This document shows, piece by piece, positions 47,469-55,560 of a stretch of DNA of 64,000 bases. Below the pieces are notes generated by a model. The model searched no databases, was not told the origin of the DNA, and was given only the letters and a program-made list of their open reading frames with translations. This DNA comes from a virus. Numbering within the stretch: the stretch's first letter is position 1; each line of letters begins with the position of its first letter. A program made the position numbers and the translations under genes. The stretch covers positions 1 to 64,000 of the IMG/VR virus record IMGVR_UViG_3300025120_014919. One strand, given 5' to 3'.

Positions 47469-48341
47469 ATGAATATTTTAATTCTTGGCAAAGGTTATGT
47501 AGGTAACCATCTCCAAAAATACCTATCTGAGCAACAGGTACCGTATAATGATATATTTTTTAAATCAAAAAAAGATTTAGACTATACAAATTCAGAAGTG
47601 TTATATAACTTTTGCCTTTCAGAAGATATTGACACTGTAATTAATACATCTGGTTATACAGGTGCACCTAATGTAGATGGTTGTGAAGATAATAAAGAAG
47701 ATTGTTTTTATTATAATGTCAATGTACCTGTAATTATTGAAGGTATTTGCAAATCTTTAGATATGGATTTTATTCATATTGGGTCTGGTTGTATATATGG
47801 GGGTTATGATAAAGAGTATACAGAAGATGATACACCTAACTTTGGTGTATTTGAAAAGCAATCAAGTTTTTATAGTAAAACTAAACATATATCTGAACTA
47901 ATGCTTGATACTAATTTTACTAATATTATTCGAATTAGAATGCCTATCGAAAGTAAATTAACTAAGAAAAATCTATTAACTAAACTTATCAATTACCCTA
48001 ATTTAATCGATTTCGTTAATAGTAAAACAGATATGGTAGTTCTATGCGAATTTATTGAAACTGTAATGAAAAACTTTAAAGCTGGTATATATAATGCAGT
48101 TCATCATAGATCATTAGGTACTGAAGAAGTTATTGACATTTTAAAAGAATATGGTATTAAAAATGATAATTGGAAGTTTATACCTTATGATGAATTAGAA
48201 ATAAAATGTAATAGAAGTAATTGCGTATTATCTAATCAAAAAGCAAAAGATGATTTTAACTTTGATTTCGGTACCGAAGAACATTATCTAAGATTGAACG
48301 CTTCACTTATAGGAAAGGAACTAAAATGGGAAAAGAAATAG
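47469..48341 (+). CDS. RmlD-like NAD(P)-dependent sugar reductase
   Basis: 290 aa SDR protein. The nucleotide loop is LGKGYVGNHL (residues 6-15). FIHIGSGCIYGGYDKEYTEDDTPN and SFYSKTKHISE with its Y-x3-K are the RmlD-like layout. It shares this layout with the SDR protein at 11959-12762, so the phage has two such enzymes in separate sugar clusters. It overlaps the next gene by 16 bp. Confidence 0.8.
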   Translation: MNILILGKGYVGNHLQKYLSEQQVPYNDIFFKSKKDLDYTNSEVLYNFCLSEDIDTVINTSGYTGAPNVDGCEDNKEDCFYYNVNVPVIIEGICKSLDMDFIHIGSGCIYGGYDKEYTEDDTPNFGVFEKQSSFYSKTKHISELMLDTNFTNIIRIRMPIESKLTKKNLLTKLINYPNLIDFVNSKTDMVVLCEFIETVMKNFKAGIYNAVHHRSLGTEEVIDILKEYGIKNDNWKFIPYDELEIKCNRSNCVLSNQKAKDDFNFDFGTEEHYLRLNASLIGKELKWEKK

Positions 48342-48778
48342 TAGGTTTTACTGCAGGTAATTTTGACTTGTTACACCCAGGGTATATATATACTTTTGAA
48401 GAGGCTAAAAGACATTGTGATAGATTTTTAGTATTTTTACAAAAAGATCCATCTGCCACGAGGTATACAAAATATAAACCTGTAATACCTTATTATGAAC
48501 GGTATAAAACTTTAATGGCAATACAATATATTGACGATGTTTATTTGTATCAAACAGAAGAAGAACTGATAGAGTTAATTAAATTTTTTAAACCTGATAT
48601 TAGAATATTAGGTGAAGACTATATTGGTAAATCATTTACAGGTGATGATCTTTCTCCTGAAGTTATATACACAACCCGTTCACATGAATGGTCGACGACA
48701 AAAATTAAAGATTTAATCACGGTACAGACAATAACACAAAACCCTGATATAGTAAAAAATATACGTACAAAAAAATGA
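48326..48778 (+). CDS. Cytidylyltransferase-like protein with altered HxGH motif
   Basis: 150 aa. GFTAGNFDLLHPGYIYTFEEAKRHCD follows the core of glycerol-3-phosphate cytidylyltransferase-like proteins, but the second His of HxGH is replaced by Tyr (HPGY). The later RILGEDYIGK (GxD-type) and WSTTKIKDLI (ISST-type) motifs are present. The change might lower or alter catalysis. A purine-rich AAAGGAAC precedes the ATG, one of the few visible Shine-Dalgarno-like sites. Confidence 0.75.
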   Translation: MGKEIVGFTAGNFDLLHPGYIYTFEEAKRHCDRFLVFLQKDPSATRYTKYKPVIPYYERYKTLMAIQYIDDVYLYQTEEELIELIKFFKPDIRILGEDYIGKSFTGDDLSPEVIYTTRSHEWSTTKIKDLITVQTITQNPDIVKNIRTKK

Positions 48779-49632
48779 AAAATAAAAAAATATTAGTAAC
48801 TGGAGGAGCGGGATTTGTCGGTACAAATCTTATTAAAAAATTATTAAATGAAGGTCATACGGTAATATCAATTGATAATTATTCAACCGGATATGAAACA
48901 AATCATATAGATGGTTGTACTTATATTTCTGGAGATATTACAAATAATAAAGTTATAAATTTATTACCGACGGACGTCGATGTAATGTTTCATTTAGCAG
49001 CTCTTGCAAGAATCCAACCTTCATTAGTTAACCCTAAAAATACAATAGAGAATAATTTCAACGGTACTCTAAACGTACTAGAATATGCTAAAGTAAATAA
49101 TATTCAGGTCATATATGCTGGTTCAAGTTCAATGCATCATGGATTATATGGTAGCCCATATGCATGGTCAAAGTTTGGTGGGGAGGAATTATGTAAATTG
49201 TACAGTTCAGTATTCGACTTAAATACCACTATTTGCCGCTTTTATAATGTATATGGCCCACATCAATTAAAGACAGGTACATACGCTACCGTCATAGGTA
49301 TATTTTTAGATCAATTTAATAATAAACAACCTTTAACTATTACAGGGGACGGAGAACAACGAAGAGATTTTACACATGTTTTTGATATAGTAGATGCATT
49401 ATATCTTTGTATAGGTAAAGATTTTAGAGGTGAATTTTTTGAATTGGGTCGTGGGGTAAATTATTCAATTAATGAATTAGCTAATATGTGGGGAGAGTAT
49501 CCAAATGTACATATACCAGCTAGACCTGGTGAGTATCCATTTACTCTATGTGAAGATAAAAATGCATATAACAAGCTTGGGTGGCAACCTAAAATAGATT
49601 TAGAATATTATATTAAAAAGGAGATATTATAA
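48775..49632 (+). CDS. NAD-dependent epimerase/dehydratase (UDP-glucose 4-epimerase-like)
   Basis: 285 aa extended SDR. TGGAGFVGTNL (residues 8-18) is the NAD loop, AGSSSMHHG and YGSPYAWSKFGGE (Y-x3-K) give the catalytic part, and RFYNVYGPHQ is the substrate loop typical of nucleotide-sugar epimerases. It overlaps the upstream gene by 4 bp. Product sugar cannot be read from the sequence. Confidence 0.85.
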   Translation: MKNKKILVTGGAGFVGTNLIKKLLNEGHTVISIDNYSTGYETNHIDGCTYISGDITNNKVINLLPTDVDVMFHLAALARIQPSLVNPKNTIENNFNGTLNVLEYAKVNNIQVIYAGSSSMHHGLYGSPYAWSKFGGEELCKLYSSVFDLNTTICRFYNVYGPHQLKTGTYATVIGIFLDQFNNKQPLTITGDGEQRRDFTHVFDIVDALYLCIGKDFRGEFFELGRGVNYSINELANMWGEYPNVHIPARPGEYPFTLCEDKNAYNKLGWQPKIDLEYYIKKEIL

Positions 49633-49634
49633 TA

Positions 49635-50564
49635 ATGGAAAATAAAAATATATTAGTTACCGGTGGCTGCGGGTTTATAGGTGGTAATTTTATAAGGTTT
49701 TTAAGAGATAACTTTCCTAAAAATACTATAACATGTTTAGATAAATGCGGATATGCATCAAATTTTGAATACATAAAAGACTATATCGATGTGATGATTA
49801 CTAAAGATATTTCTGAGGATATATCATCTGTATTTGCTATAAAATATGACTATATTTTTCATTTTGCAGCTGAAAGTCATGTCGATAATAGTATAGCGGA
49901 TCCTACTATTTTTGTTAAATCTAACGTATTAGGTACACAAAATTTACTTGAAGGTTTTCGTGAAGCTAATTACGGAAAATTTATACATATTAGTACCGAT
50001 GAGGTTTACGGACACTTAGGGTTCGATGATCCCTCATTTACTGAGTTAACCCCTATTGCACCTCGTTCTCCATATGCTGCAAGTAAAGCAGCAAGCGATC
50101 TCTTATGTTTATCATATATTAATACTTTTAATTGTAATATTAGTATTACTCGCTGTTGTAATAATTATGGTCCTAATCAACACGATGAAAAATTTATACC
50201 TACTATAATTAAATCATTGAAAAATGGTAAAAAAGTTCCAGTATATGGGGAAGGTATGAATATAAGAGAGTGGATTCATGTACATGATCATAATTTAGCA
50301 GTTTGGGCAGTTGCAAGGGAAGGTAAACAAGGGGTTTATAATATTGGATCTGGTTTAGAATTAACAAATATCGAACTTGTAGATAAAATATGTTGTGTAT
50401 TAGGTAAAGACCTAGATGAAAGTGTTATTTTTGTAAAAGATAGATTAGGTCATGATTTCAGATATAGTATTGATAGTACAAAAATAAAAGATGAACTATG
50501 TTTTGAACCGGTATATAATGATTTTGATAATCAATTAGAAGAATTGGTAAAAAATTATGGCTAA
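49635..50564 (+). CDS. dTDP-glucose 4,6-dehydratase-like SDR (RmlB-like)
   Basis: 309 aa. TGGCGFIGGNFIRFL (residues 9-23), FAAESHVDNSI, STDEVYGHLG, PYAASKAASD and NNYGPNQHDEKFIPT are the RmlB signature segments in order, including the DE pair of 4,6-dehydratases. It forms a 4-keto-6-deoxy sugar from a nucleotide hexose. With the reductase, epimerase and cytidylyltransferase of this operon it could supply a deoxy sugar. Confidence 0.88.
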   Translation: MENKNILVTGGCGFIGGNFIRFLRDNFPKNTITCLDKCGYASNFEYIKDYIDVMITKDISEDISSVFAIKYDYIFHFAAESHVDNSIADPTIFVKSNVLGTQNLLEGFREANYGKFIHISTDEVYGHLGFDDPSFTELTPIAPRSPYAASKAASDLLCLSYINTFNCNISITRCCNNYGPNQHDEKFIPTIIKSLKNGKKVPVYGEGMNIREWIHVHDHNLAVWAVAREGKQGVYNIGSGLELTNIELVDKICCVLGKDLDESVIFVKDRLGHDFRYSIDSTKIKDELCFEPVYNDFDNQLEELVKNYG

Positions 50565-50835
50565 GATAAAAATTAAAGCTGGTAACATGTATGCATGTCA
50601 CCATGGTGAATATGCTGGTCAGTTATTTGCATTTATTTGCCGAGATAAAAAGGAACAGACGTATAATTTTCTTAGAATGCCAGATATGATAATAACCAAA
50701 ATGTCTCAAACCGATTTTGATAATGGTTTAGATAAAGAAATTATTAAATTTGTAGAAAAATGTCCAAAATACGTGTTTAAAGTTATCCAATCACAATATA
50801 AGAAAAATGAAAATACTGACAATAGACGGAAATAA
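50557..50835 (+). CDS. Small hypothetical protein
   Basis: 92 aa. KIKIKAGNMYACHHGEYAGQLFAFI at the start looks like a compact beta domain with one Cys-His-His cluster; the C-terminus is basic. No family is recognised. It overlaps the upstream gene by 8 bp and the RNase H gene by 29 bp. Confidence 0.55.
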   Translation: MAKIKIKAGNMYACHHGEYAGQLFAFICRDKKEQTYNFLRMPDMIITKMSQTDFDNGLDKEIIKFVEKCPKYVFKVIQSQYKKNENTDNRRK

Positions 50836-51691
50836 TTTAGTACATCGGGTATATTGGGTTGCTAACAATATAAAAAACGTATCTGAAAACTATCACGTTT
50901 ATATGTTTTTAAATAGCGTTAAAAGTTATGTAGAAATGTACCAACCTGATAAAGTTATATGTGTATGGGATGAAAAACCTGACTATAGACCTAATAAACG
51001 TAAGGAACTTCTAGATGATTATAAAGGTAATCGAGATCCAGAGTATGGTAAAGAAGTTCATAATAAAAATGAAATGATTAAAGAAATGCTTAATACACTA
51101 GGAATACCGTCAATTTTTCCTAGATCATATGAAGCAGATGACGTTATTAAGATAATTAACGATGCATACGATAAATTAAGTCAGACTAAATTTTATTTAA
51201 CAAAAAAATTGTTCAAACATATTATTATTACCGTAGATAAAGACCTATGCCAGTTAATATCACATAAAGTCTCTGTATATGACCCAATAAAAAAGGTTGA
51301 AATTAATAAAGAAAATTTTGAAGAGGTGTTAAACTACAGTATAAAGGATTTTATCAAAGTAAAGGCATTAACAGGTGATAAAAGTGACAATATACCCGGT
51401 TTAAAAGGTTTTGGTAAAGTTAAAGTAAAAAAGTTTCTAGCTGGAGATGTTGTTTTAACTGAAAAGGAAAATGATACATATAAAAGAAATTTAGAATTAG
51501 TTACATTGACTGATGATAAAGATGAAAAAGAATATGTGATTAATCAGTTATCTGAAATTAAAGATGAGACGGACTATGAACAGTTTAAAAAATTAAGTAA
51601 AGATTATAATTTAAGTCAAATTCTTAAAAATGATACAAAATGGTATACTACATTTTTCCAGAAAAATAGATTAATAGAATTACTATCTTAA
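50807..51691 (+). CDS. rnh: RNase H / 5'-3' exonuclease (T4 Rnh, FEN-like)
   Basis: 294 aa. ILTIDGNNLVHR (residues 3-14), VWDEKPDYR, YEADDVI, VDKDLCQLI and KALTGDKSDNIPGLKGFGKVKVKKFL match the T4-type flap nuclease order, including acidic metal ligands and the helix-hairpin-helix. It removes RNA primers from lagging-strand fragments. It is the last gene of the sugar operon at 47469. Confidence 0.9.
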   Translation: MKILTIDGNNLVHRVYWVANNIKNVSENYHVYMFLNSVKSYVEMYQPDKVICVWDEKPDYRPNKRKELLDDYKGNRDPEYGKEVHNKNEMIKEMLNTLGIPSIFPRSYEADDVIKIINDAYDKLSQTKFYLTKKLFKHIIITVDKDLCQLISHKVSVYDPIKKVEINKENFEEVLNYSIKDFIKVKALTGDKSDNIPGLKGFGKVKVKKFLAGDVVLTEKENDTYKRNLELVTLTDDKDEKEYVINQLSEIKDETDYEQFKKLSKDYNLSQILKNDTKWYTTFFQKNRLIELLS

Positions 51692-51699
51692 ATATTAAT

Positions 51700-51945
51700 A
51701 TGCAAGATCAATTTATTAACCCTCAGCAAATCCGTTCACCATATACCGGTGAAACAGTTAGACCTACATATAACACATATGATGCCAATGGCAAAACCTA
51801 TGAACAAGCAGTTATGTCTGACCCAGTTACAGGTCATATAATTAAAAAAGGTCTTGTTTCTATTAAAGATACAAAGACCGGGGAAGTAATACAAGATTAC
51901 CATTCAGCTTTATCTCAAAGTAATACAACACAAAGCAGAGGTTAG
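51700..51945 (+). CDS. Small hypothetical protein
   Basis: 81 aa, polar, with Pro/Gly/Thr-rich start (NPQQIRSPYTGETVRPTYNTY) and beta-like centre. No family is recognised. The region after it holds the early promoter of the primase. Confidence 0.5.
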   Translation: MQDQFINPQQIRSPYTGETVRPTYNTYDANGKTYEQAVMSDPVTGHIIKKGLVSIKDTKTGEVIQDYHSALSQSNTTQSRG

Positions 51946-51947
51946 AC

Positions 51948-51975
51948 TTGAAATATAGTATATTGCATTTATAAT
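51948..51975 (+). promoter_or_regulatory. Early-class promoter of the primase gene
   Basis: TTGAAA-N16-TATAAT, then 6 bp and the GTG at 51982. The match is exact and supports the GTG start. Confidence 0.85.
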
Positions 51976-51981
51976 TATAAT

Positions 51982-53013
51982 GTGATAGTTATACCAGAGC
52001 AATACGTTGTAAACGTTTTATATGAGAATATCTATAAGATCTCATATAATAAATACAATAAATCGTATAACGGTTGTTGCCCTATTTGTAAAGAAGGTAA
52101 CTCGTGGGGTAAGAAAAAACGATTCTATTATATACCTGATAAAGAGTTAGCATATTGTCATAACTGCGGATATAGTAAAAAGGCTCTTACATTTATAACT
52201 GAAGTAACTAATAAATCTTTACATCAAATTATAAATGAAGTTAAAGAGTTTGATGTAGAGATTTTACCTATAGAAGAACCAATAGAAGTAAAAAAGGTAA
52301 TAGATAAAAGTCTTCCGGAAGATTGTATTAACTTATCTGATATAAGTCAAATAGAGTACTATAAAGATAATGCAGTTGTAAAAACAGCTTTACAATTAAT
52401 TAAAGATAGAAAACTTGATAAAGGTATTAATAAACCTAAAACGTTTTATATATCACTAAAAGATGTAGTGCATAAAAATAGATTAATATTACCGTTTTAC
52501 GATGAAAATGATGATATAATATTTTATCAATCTAGAGGATTAACTAAAAAGGATCTATTTGAAAGACCGAAATACCTTAGTAAGGTAGGAGCAGAGAGAA
52601 GCTTATACGGTATGCAAAATATAAATTCTAATTTAGATAACGTGTTTATATTTGAAGGTCCGATTGATAGTTATTTTGTTGAAAACGGTTTAGCTACTTG
52701 TGGTATTACCGAAAGAAGTGATAAGATGTTTACTTCTCTACAGAAGGAGCAGATCAATAAACTAAACTTATATGAAAAAATTTATGTGTTAGATAATCAG
52801 TACTGCGATAAAGCAGCTTTAAGTAAAAGTATTATATTGGCTGATAATAATGAAAAGGTTTTTATATGGCCTAAAGAATTAAAACGCTTTAAAGACTTTA
52901 ATGATATATGCGTGGCTGGTAATAAAGACAAAATAAAACCTGAATTTATATTAAAAAATACTCATTCAGGTCTTAAAGCTAAATTATTATTAACTGAGAT
53001 TAAAAATAGTTAG
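51982..53013 (+). CDS. 61: DNA primase gp61
   Basis: 343 aa with a GTG start. The zinc-binding part has CCPICKEG (about residues 32-39) and CHNCGY (about residues 60-65). A TOPRIM-like core shows FEGPIDSYF and IYVLDNQYCD. Length equals T4 gp61 (342 aa). It makes RNA primers with gp41. The stop codon overlaps the stop of the converging gene. Confidence 0.9.
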   Translation: MIVIPEQYVVNVLYENIYKISYNKYNKSYNGCCPICKEGNSWGKKKRFYYIPDKELAYCHNCGYSKKALTFITEVTNKSLHQIINEVKEFDVEILPIEEPIEVKKVIDKSLPEDCINLSDISQIEYYKDNAVVKTALQLIKDRKLDKGINKPKTFYISLKDVVHKNRLILPFYDENDDIIFYQSRGLTKKDLFERPKYLSKVGAERSLYGMQNINSNLDNVFIFEGPIDSYFVENGLATCGITERSDKMFTSLQKEQINKLNLYEKIYVLDNQYCDKAALSKSIILADNNEKVFIWPKELKRFKDFNDICVAGNKDKIKPEFILKNTHSGLKAKLLLTEIKNS

Positions 53014-53558
53014 TTACGTTTATATTGACCAAGATCACGGTAACCCATTTGATCTTGCAAAAATCCTTTTAATATCTCAAATTCTTCTCCACTTAGATTA
53101 ACTAAGTATTCTAACTCAATATCTCCAATAGAATCAGCGAACTTTTCAGCCTTATCTTCAAAATTAGAAGAATCGCCTACTGATTCATCTTCTTCATTAC
53201 TTTTTCTAACGTATTCATCTTCATCATCATCATAATCCCAATCATTGGCATCAAAATTTTTAAAGTTTTGTACCATTTCATACTCTTCAGGAGATAAAAT
53301 AGACAATTCTTCAAGAGATGTATTATCTAAGTTATCTTCTTCCATTTCACCGTGAGTCTTATTAGATTGAGCACTTGGAGGTCGAGTTTTTCTATATCTA
53401 CCACCTGAACCATCTCTTGCAGCGTCCACATTACTTGGAGCACCACCACGTGACATATCATATGATTTACCTTTTGGAGCTTTAGAAGTGCCAGCTTCCC
53501 AATCTTCAGTTAAAGTTTGTGTATAAGCTTCGAAAATTAAATTTTGATCTGTATTCAT
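53010..53558 (-). CDS. Acidic late protein, capsid-targeting-like start
   Basis: 182 aa. The start MNTDQNLIFEAYTQTLTED carries LTE at residues 16-18 and shares NLIFExY...L-x-E with the plus-strand protein at 18340-18864. The middle is basic and Gly/Ser-rich, then very acidic (DYDDDEDEY), and the end is a compact helix. An incomplete late box (TTTAAATA, 3 bp spacing) precedes it. Probable internal head protein. Confidence 0.62.
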   Translation of the reverse strand: MNTDQNLIFEAYTQTLTEDWEAGTSKAPKGKSYDMSRGGAPSNVDAARDGSGGRYRKTRPPSAQSNKTHGEMEEDNLDNTSLEELSILSPEEYEMVQNFKNFDANDWDYDDDEDEYVRKSNEEDESVGDSSNFEDKAEKFADSIGDIELEYLVNLSGEEFEILKGFLQDQMGYRDLGQYKRN

Positions 53559-53573
53559 TATTATTTAAATAAG

Positions 53574-53990
53574 TTAGTTAAACTTATATTTAGGATCATT
53601 AGCACCTGCTAAATAACCTTTTAAGATTTCACTAAGTGAAGAAACTTCCATCGCAACTCTAGCAATCTTCTTTGTTTCGGCATTTGAAATACTATCAAAA
53701 ATTGTATCTCCTTCAGCTGAATTAAGCGAAGTTTGGATACTATCTGAAGTACCATTCAAGTAATCAGAAAATTCATCCATTTTTTGGATCCAACTATTTA
53801 ACTCCTCGAACATTTGTTTTGATTGAGAGCTTATTGGGCTATCTCCTTCAGGTACATCGACATCAAACTCATCAATCGATGTGTCGGGATCTAATGTAGA
53901 AGCCATTGCTTCTTGATCAGTTAATTCATCAGTATTTTCATCATCTTGCTCTCTTAAAAACTTAGAGAATCTTTTTTGGTATAAGCTCAT
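53574..53990 (-). CDS. Acidic late protein, capsid-targeting-like start
   Basis: 138 aa from the ATG at 53990. An upstream in-frame ATG at 54035 lies inside the opposite gene and behind the promoter, so it is rejected. The start MSLYQKRFSKFLREQ has LRE at residues 12-14. The rest is acidic and helical with Ser/Thr. A perfect late box lies 5 bp before the start, within a palindrome shared with the divergent gene. Confidence 0.65.
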   Translation of the reverse strand: MSLYQKRFSKFLREQDDENTDELTDQEAMASTLDPDTSIDEFDVDVPEGDSPISSQSKQMFEELNSWIQKMDEFSDYLNGTSDSIQTSLNSAEGDTIFDSISNAETKKIARVAMEVSSLSEILKGYLAGANDPKYKFN

Positions 53991-53995
53991 ACAAT

Positions 53996-54003
53996 TATTT
54001 ATA
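53996..54003 (-). promoter_or_regulatory. Late promoter box, minus half of a palindrome
   Basis: TATAAATA on the minus strand, 5 bp before the ATG at 53990. With the plus box it forms the 12-bp palindrome TATTTATAAATA (53996-54007). Confidence 0.8.
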
Positions 54004-54007
54004 AATA
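54000..54007 (+). promoter_or_regulatory. Late promoter box, plus half of a palindrome
   Basis: TATAAATA, 5 bp before the ATG at 54013, overlapping the minus-strand box by four bases. Confidence 0.8.
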
Positions 54008-54012
54008 TTAAT

Positions 54013-54384
54013 ATGAGATATACAGGAAAATTCAATGATTTTGTAAGATTACTTGAAGAACAAGATATGATACCAGATTCTAACAGGCAGGTATCCGGGA
54101 TGGCAACTGAAAATGAGCCATTAGCAACTAATGTTAATGACTTTTTTTCAAGTATTCAGAGGAAAGATGTATCACCAGAAAACATACCATATCCGTTGAA
54201 TGAATTTGATAGCGTAGCTAGTGACGCATACATAGCAATACAAAATTTAGAAAATATATTAAAAATAGCTGAAACTAATGCAGTTATAAAAAATAAAAAT
54301 TCTATAAGACCGATAATGGGTGAACTTATGGATTTAAAAAAAGAAATAGTTGATATTACGAATAAAGTCGGTAAAATAAAATAA
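54013..54384 (+). CDS. Late protein, capsid-targeting-like start
   Basis: 123 aa. The start MRYTGKFNDFVRLLEEQ has aromatic residues at 3, 7 and 10 and LLE at residues 13-15. The rest is polar, then helical (IAIQNLENILKIAE, about residues 76-89). No family is recognised. It is the first gene of a plus-strand group that ends at 55560. Confidence 0.62.
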   Translation: MRYTGKFNDFVRLLEEQDMIPDSNRQVSGMATENEPLATNVNDFFSSIQRKDVSPENIPYPLNEFDSVASDAYIAIQNLENILKIAETNAVIKNKNSIRPIMGELMDLKKEIVDITNKVGKIK

Positions 54385-54746
54385 TGAAGAAGATACTAAC
54401 CTCTTTAACTCTTACCATTTTAGTAGGTTGTCTATTTGGTATATTATTTAAAAGTTTTTCAGTATTTGCAATTGCAATTATTTTACAATTTTTGTTTTTC
54501 TATTTCTTCAATTCAGCATATGAAAATCTACTCGTACAAAGAGTAGTAACTGCAAATATTGAGTTAGAAAAATCAAAAATAATAAATACCCTTGAAGTAA
54601 AATGCCCTTGCGGTGGTAAACAGGATGTTTTACTTTCATTTAGTGAAGATACTATATACAGGTGTAATGAATGTAAAAATGAGGTAAGAGTAGCAGTTAA
54701 TATCGGTACAGCTTTAGTAACTAACCCTATATTTACGGAAAAATGA
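54384..54746 (+). CDS. Membrane protein with zinc-ribbon tail
   Basis: 120 aa. Two hydrophobic segments (about residues 4-24 and 26-47) form a hairpin or two membrane spans. After a linker, residues 73-99 contain CPCGGK and YRCNECKNE, a likely zinc ribbon. Overlap with the previous stop is one base. The function is unknown; the layout suggests an anchored zinc-binding domain facing the cytoplasm. Confidence 0.6.
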   Translation: MKKILTSLTLTILVGCLFGILFKSFSVFAIAIILQFLFFYFFNSAYENLLVQRVVTANIELEKSKIINTLEVKCPCGGKQDVLLSFSEDTIYRCNECKNEVRVAVNIGTALVTNPIFTEK

Positions 54747-55141
54747 ACGAATTAGAAAAACTTACCAAAGAAGTTAATCAAGACGGGTTTATTAAAAATA
54801 AAGAGGTTAACAAAATTGATATAGACGATATCGTTAATTTTTTTACAGATGACAATTTTGATAATAAAAGTAGGGTCATTGCCGGTAGAGTGTTTCAAAA
54901 AAATAAAAAAAACGATACCATCGAAACGTTTTTTAAATTAATTGAAGGGGAAATTAAAAAAATAGAATCTAAAAATAATAAAGATCCTGACAATTCATTT
55001 TTTAATCTTAATAAAAAGATTTTATCTAATAATATATACAACCTTAAAGAGATTATAAGAACATACGATATTGATAACGAAAAAATATTATATTTTTTAA
55101 TAGGAACTTTGATACAATATGTATATGAGTCAAAACGTTGA
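54743..55141 (+). CDS. Hypothetical charged protein
   Basis: 132 aa, rich in Lys, Asn, Asp and Ile; probably helical. No family is recognised. It overlaps the genes on each side (4 bp and 17 bp). Confidence 0.55.
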   Translation: MNELEKLTKEVNQDGFIKNKEVNKIDIDDIVNFFTDDNFDNKSRVIAGRVFQKNKKNDTIETFFKLIEGEIKKIESKNNKDPDNSFFNLNKKILSNNIYNLKEIIRTYDIDNEKILYFLIGTLIQYVYESKR

Positions 55142-55382
55142 TATAATAGAAGAATATGGTATAGATTTTGTAGCTAGATTTGCATGCCTCTATGAGGGTG
55201 TAAATACAGCATGTGATAGAGCTGAAAGGCTAGGTTACGATACCCAGACGAGTAATGTTTGGTGTAAACCTACTGCTTTACAAAAATATGTAAGTGAAAG
55301 GTATTTAGATATGAAACATGAAATACAATTACACCAGAAAGGTATTAATACAGATGAAATTTATCCCTGGAGCAAAGTTTAG
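55125..55382 (+). CDS. Small hypothetical protein
   Basis: 85 aa from the ATG at 55125 (an ATG at 55119 is also in frame). IDFVARFACLYEGVNTACDRAERLGYDTQTSNVWCKPTALQKYV, seen over residues 10-53, looks like a compact helical domain with three Cys. No family is recognised. Overlaps both neighbours. Confidence 0.55.
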   Translation: MSQNVDIIEEYGIDFVARFACLYEGVNTACDRAERLGYDTQTSNVWCKPTALQKYVSERYLDMKHEIQLHQKGINTDEIYPWSKV

Positions 55383-55560
55383 TAATAGTACAATGAAAAA
55401 TACAAAACTCTTTAAACCAGGAGTTTTGTATATACTAAAAAACATTAATAAAACTGAAGAAGGCTATACATATACCTTTACAGTTAATGGTGAGTCTAAA
55501 GACATTAAGTTCAATAGTGTACAGCAAGCTGATGAGTGGTTGAATACTATTATTTTTTAA
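55354..55560 (+). CDS. Small hypothetical protein
   Basis: 68 aa from the ATG at 55354, which overlaps the preceding gene by 29 bp; the frame extends to 55318 but less plausibly. The sequence has FKPGVLYILKNINKTEEGYTYTFTV, a small beta domain. No family is recognised. Its stop codon overlaps that of the converging neck-protein gene. Confidence 0.5.
   Translation: MKFIPGAKFSNSTMKNTKLFKPGVLYILKNINKTEEGYTYTFTVNGESKDIKFNSVQQADEWLNTIIF

Noticed and set aside
53991-54035. ATG at 54035 as start of the 53574 gene
   Set aside because: It would place 15 extra codons over the opposite gene and its promoter. The ATG at 53990 has a perfect box at 5 bp and gives a leader peptide.
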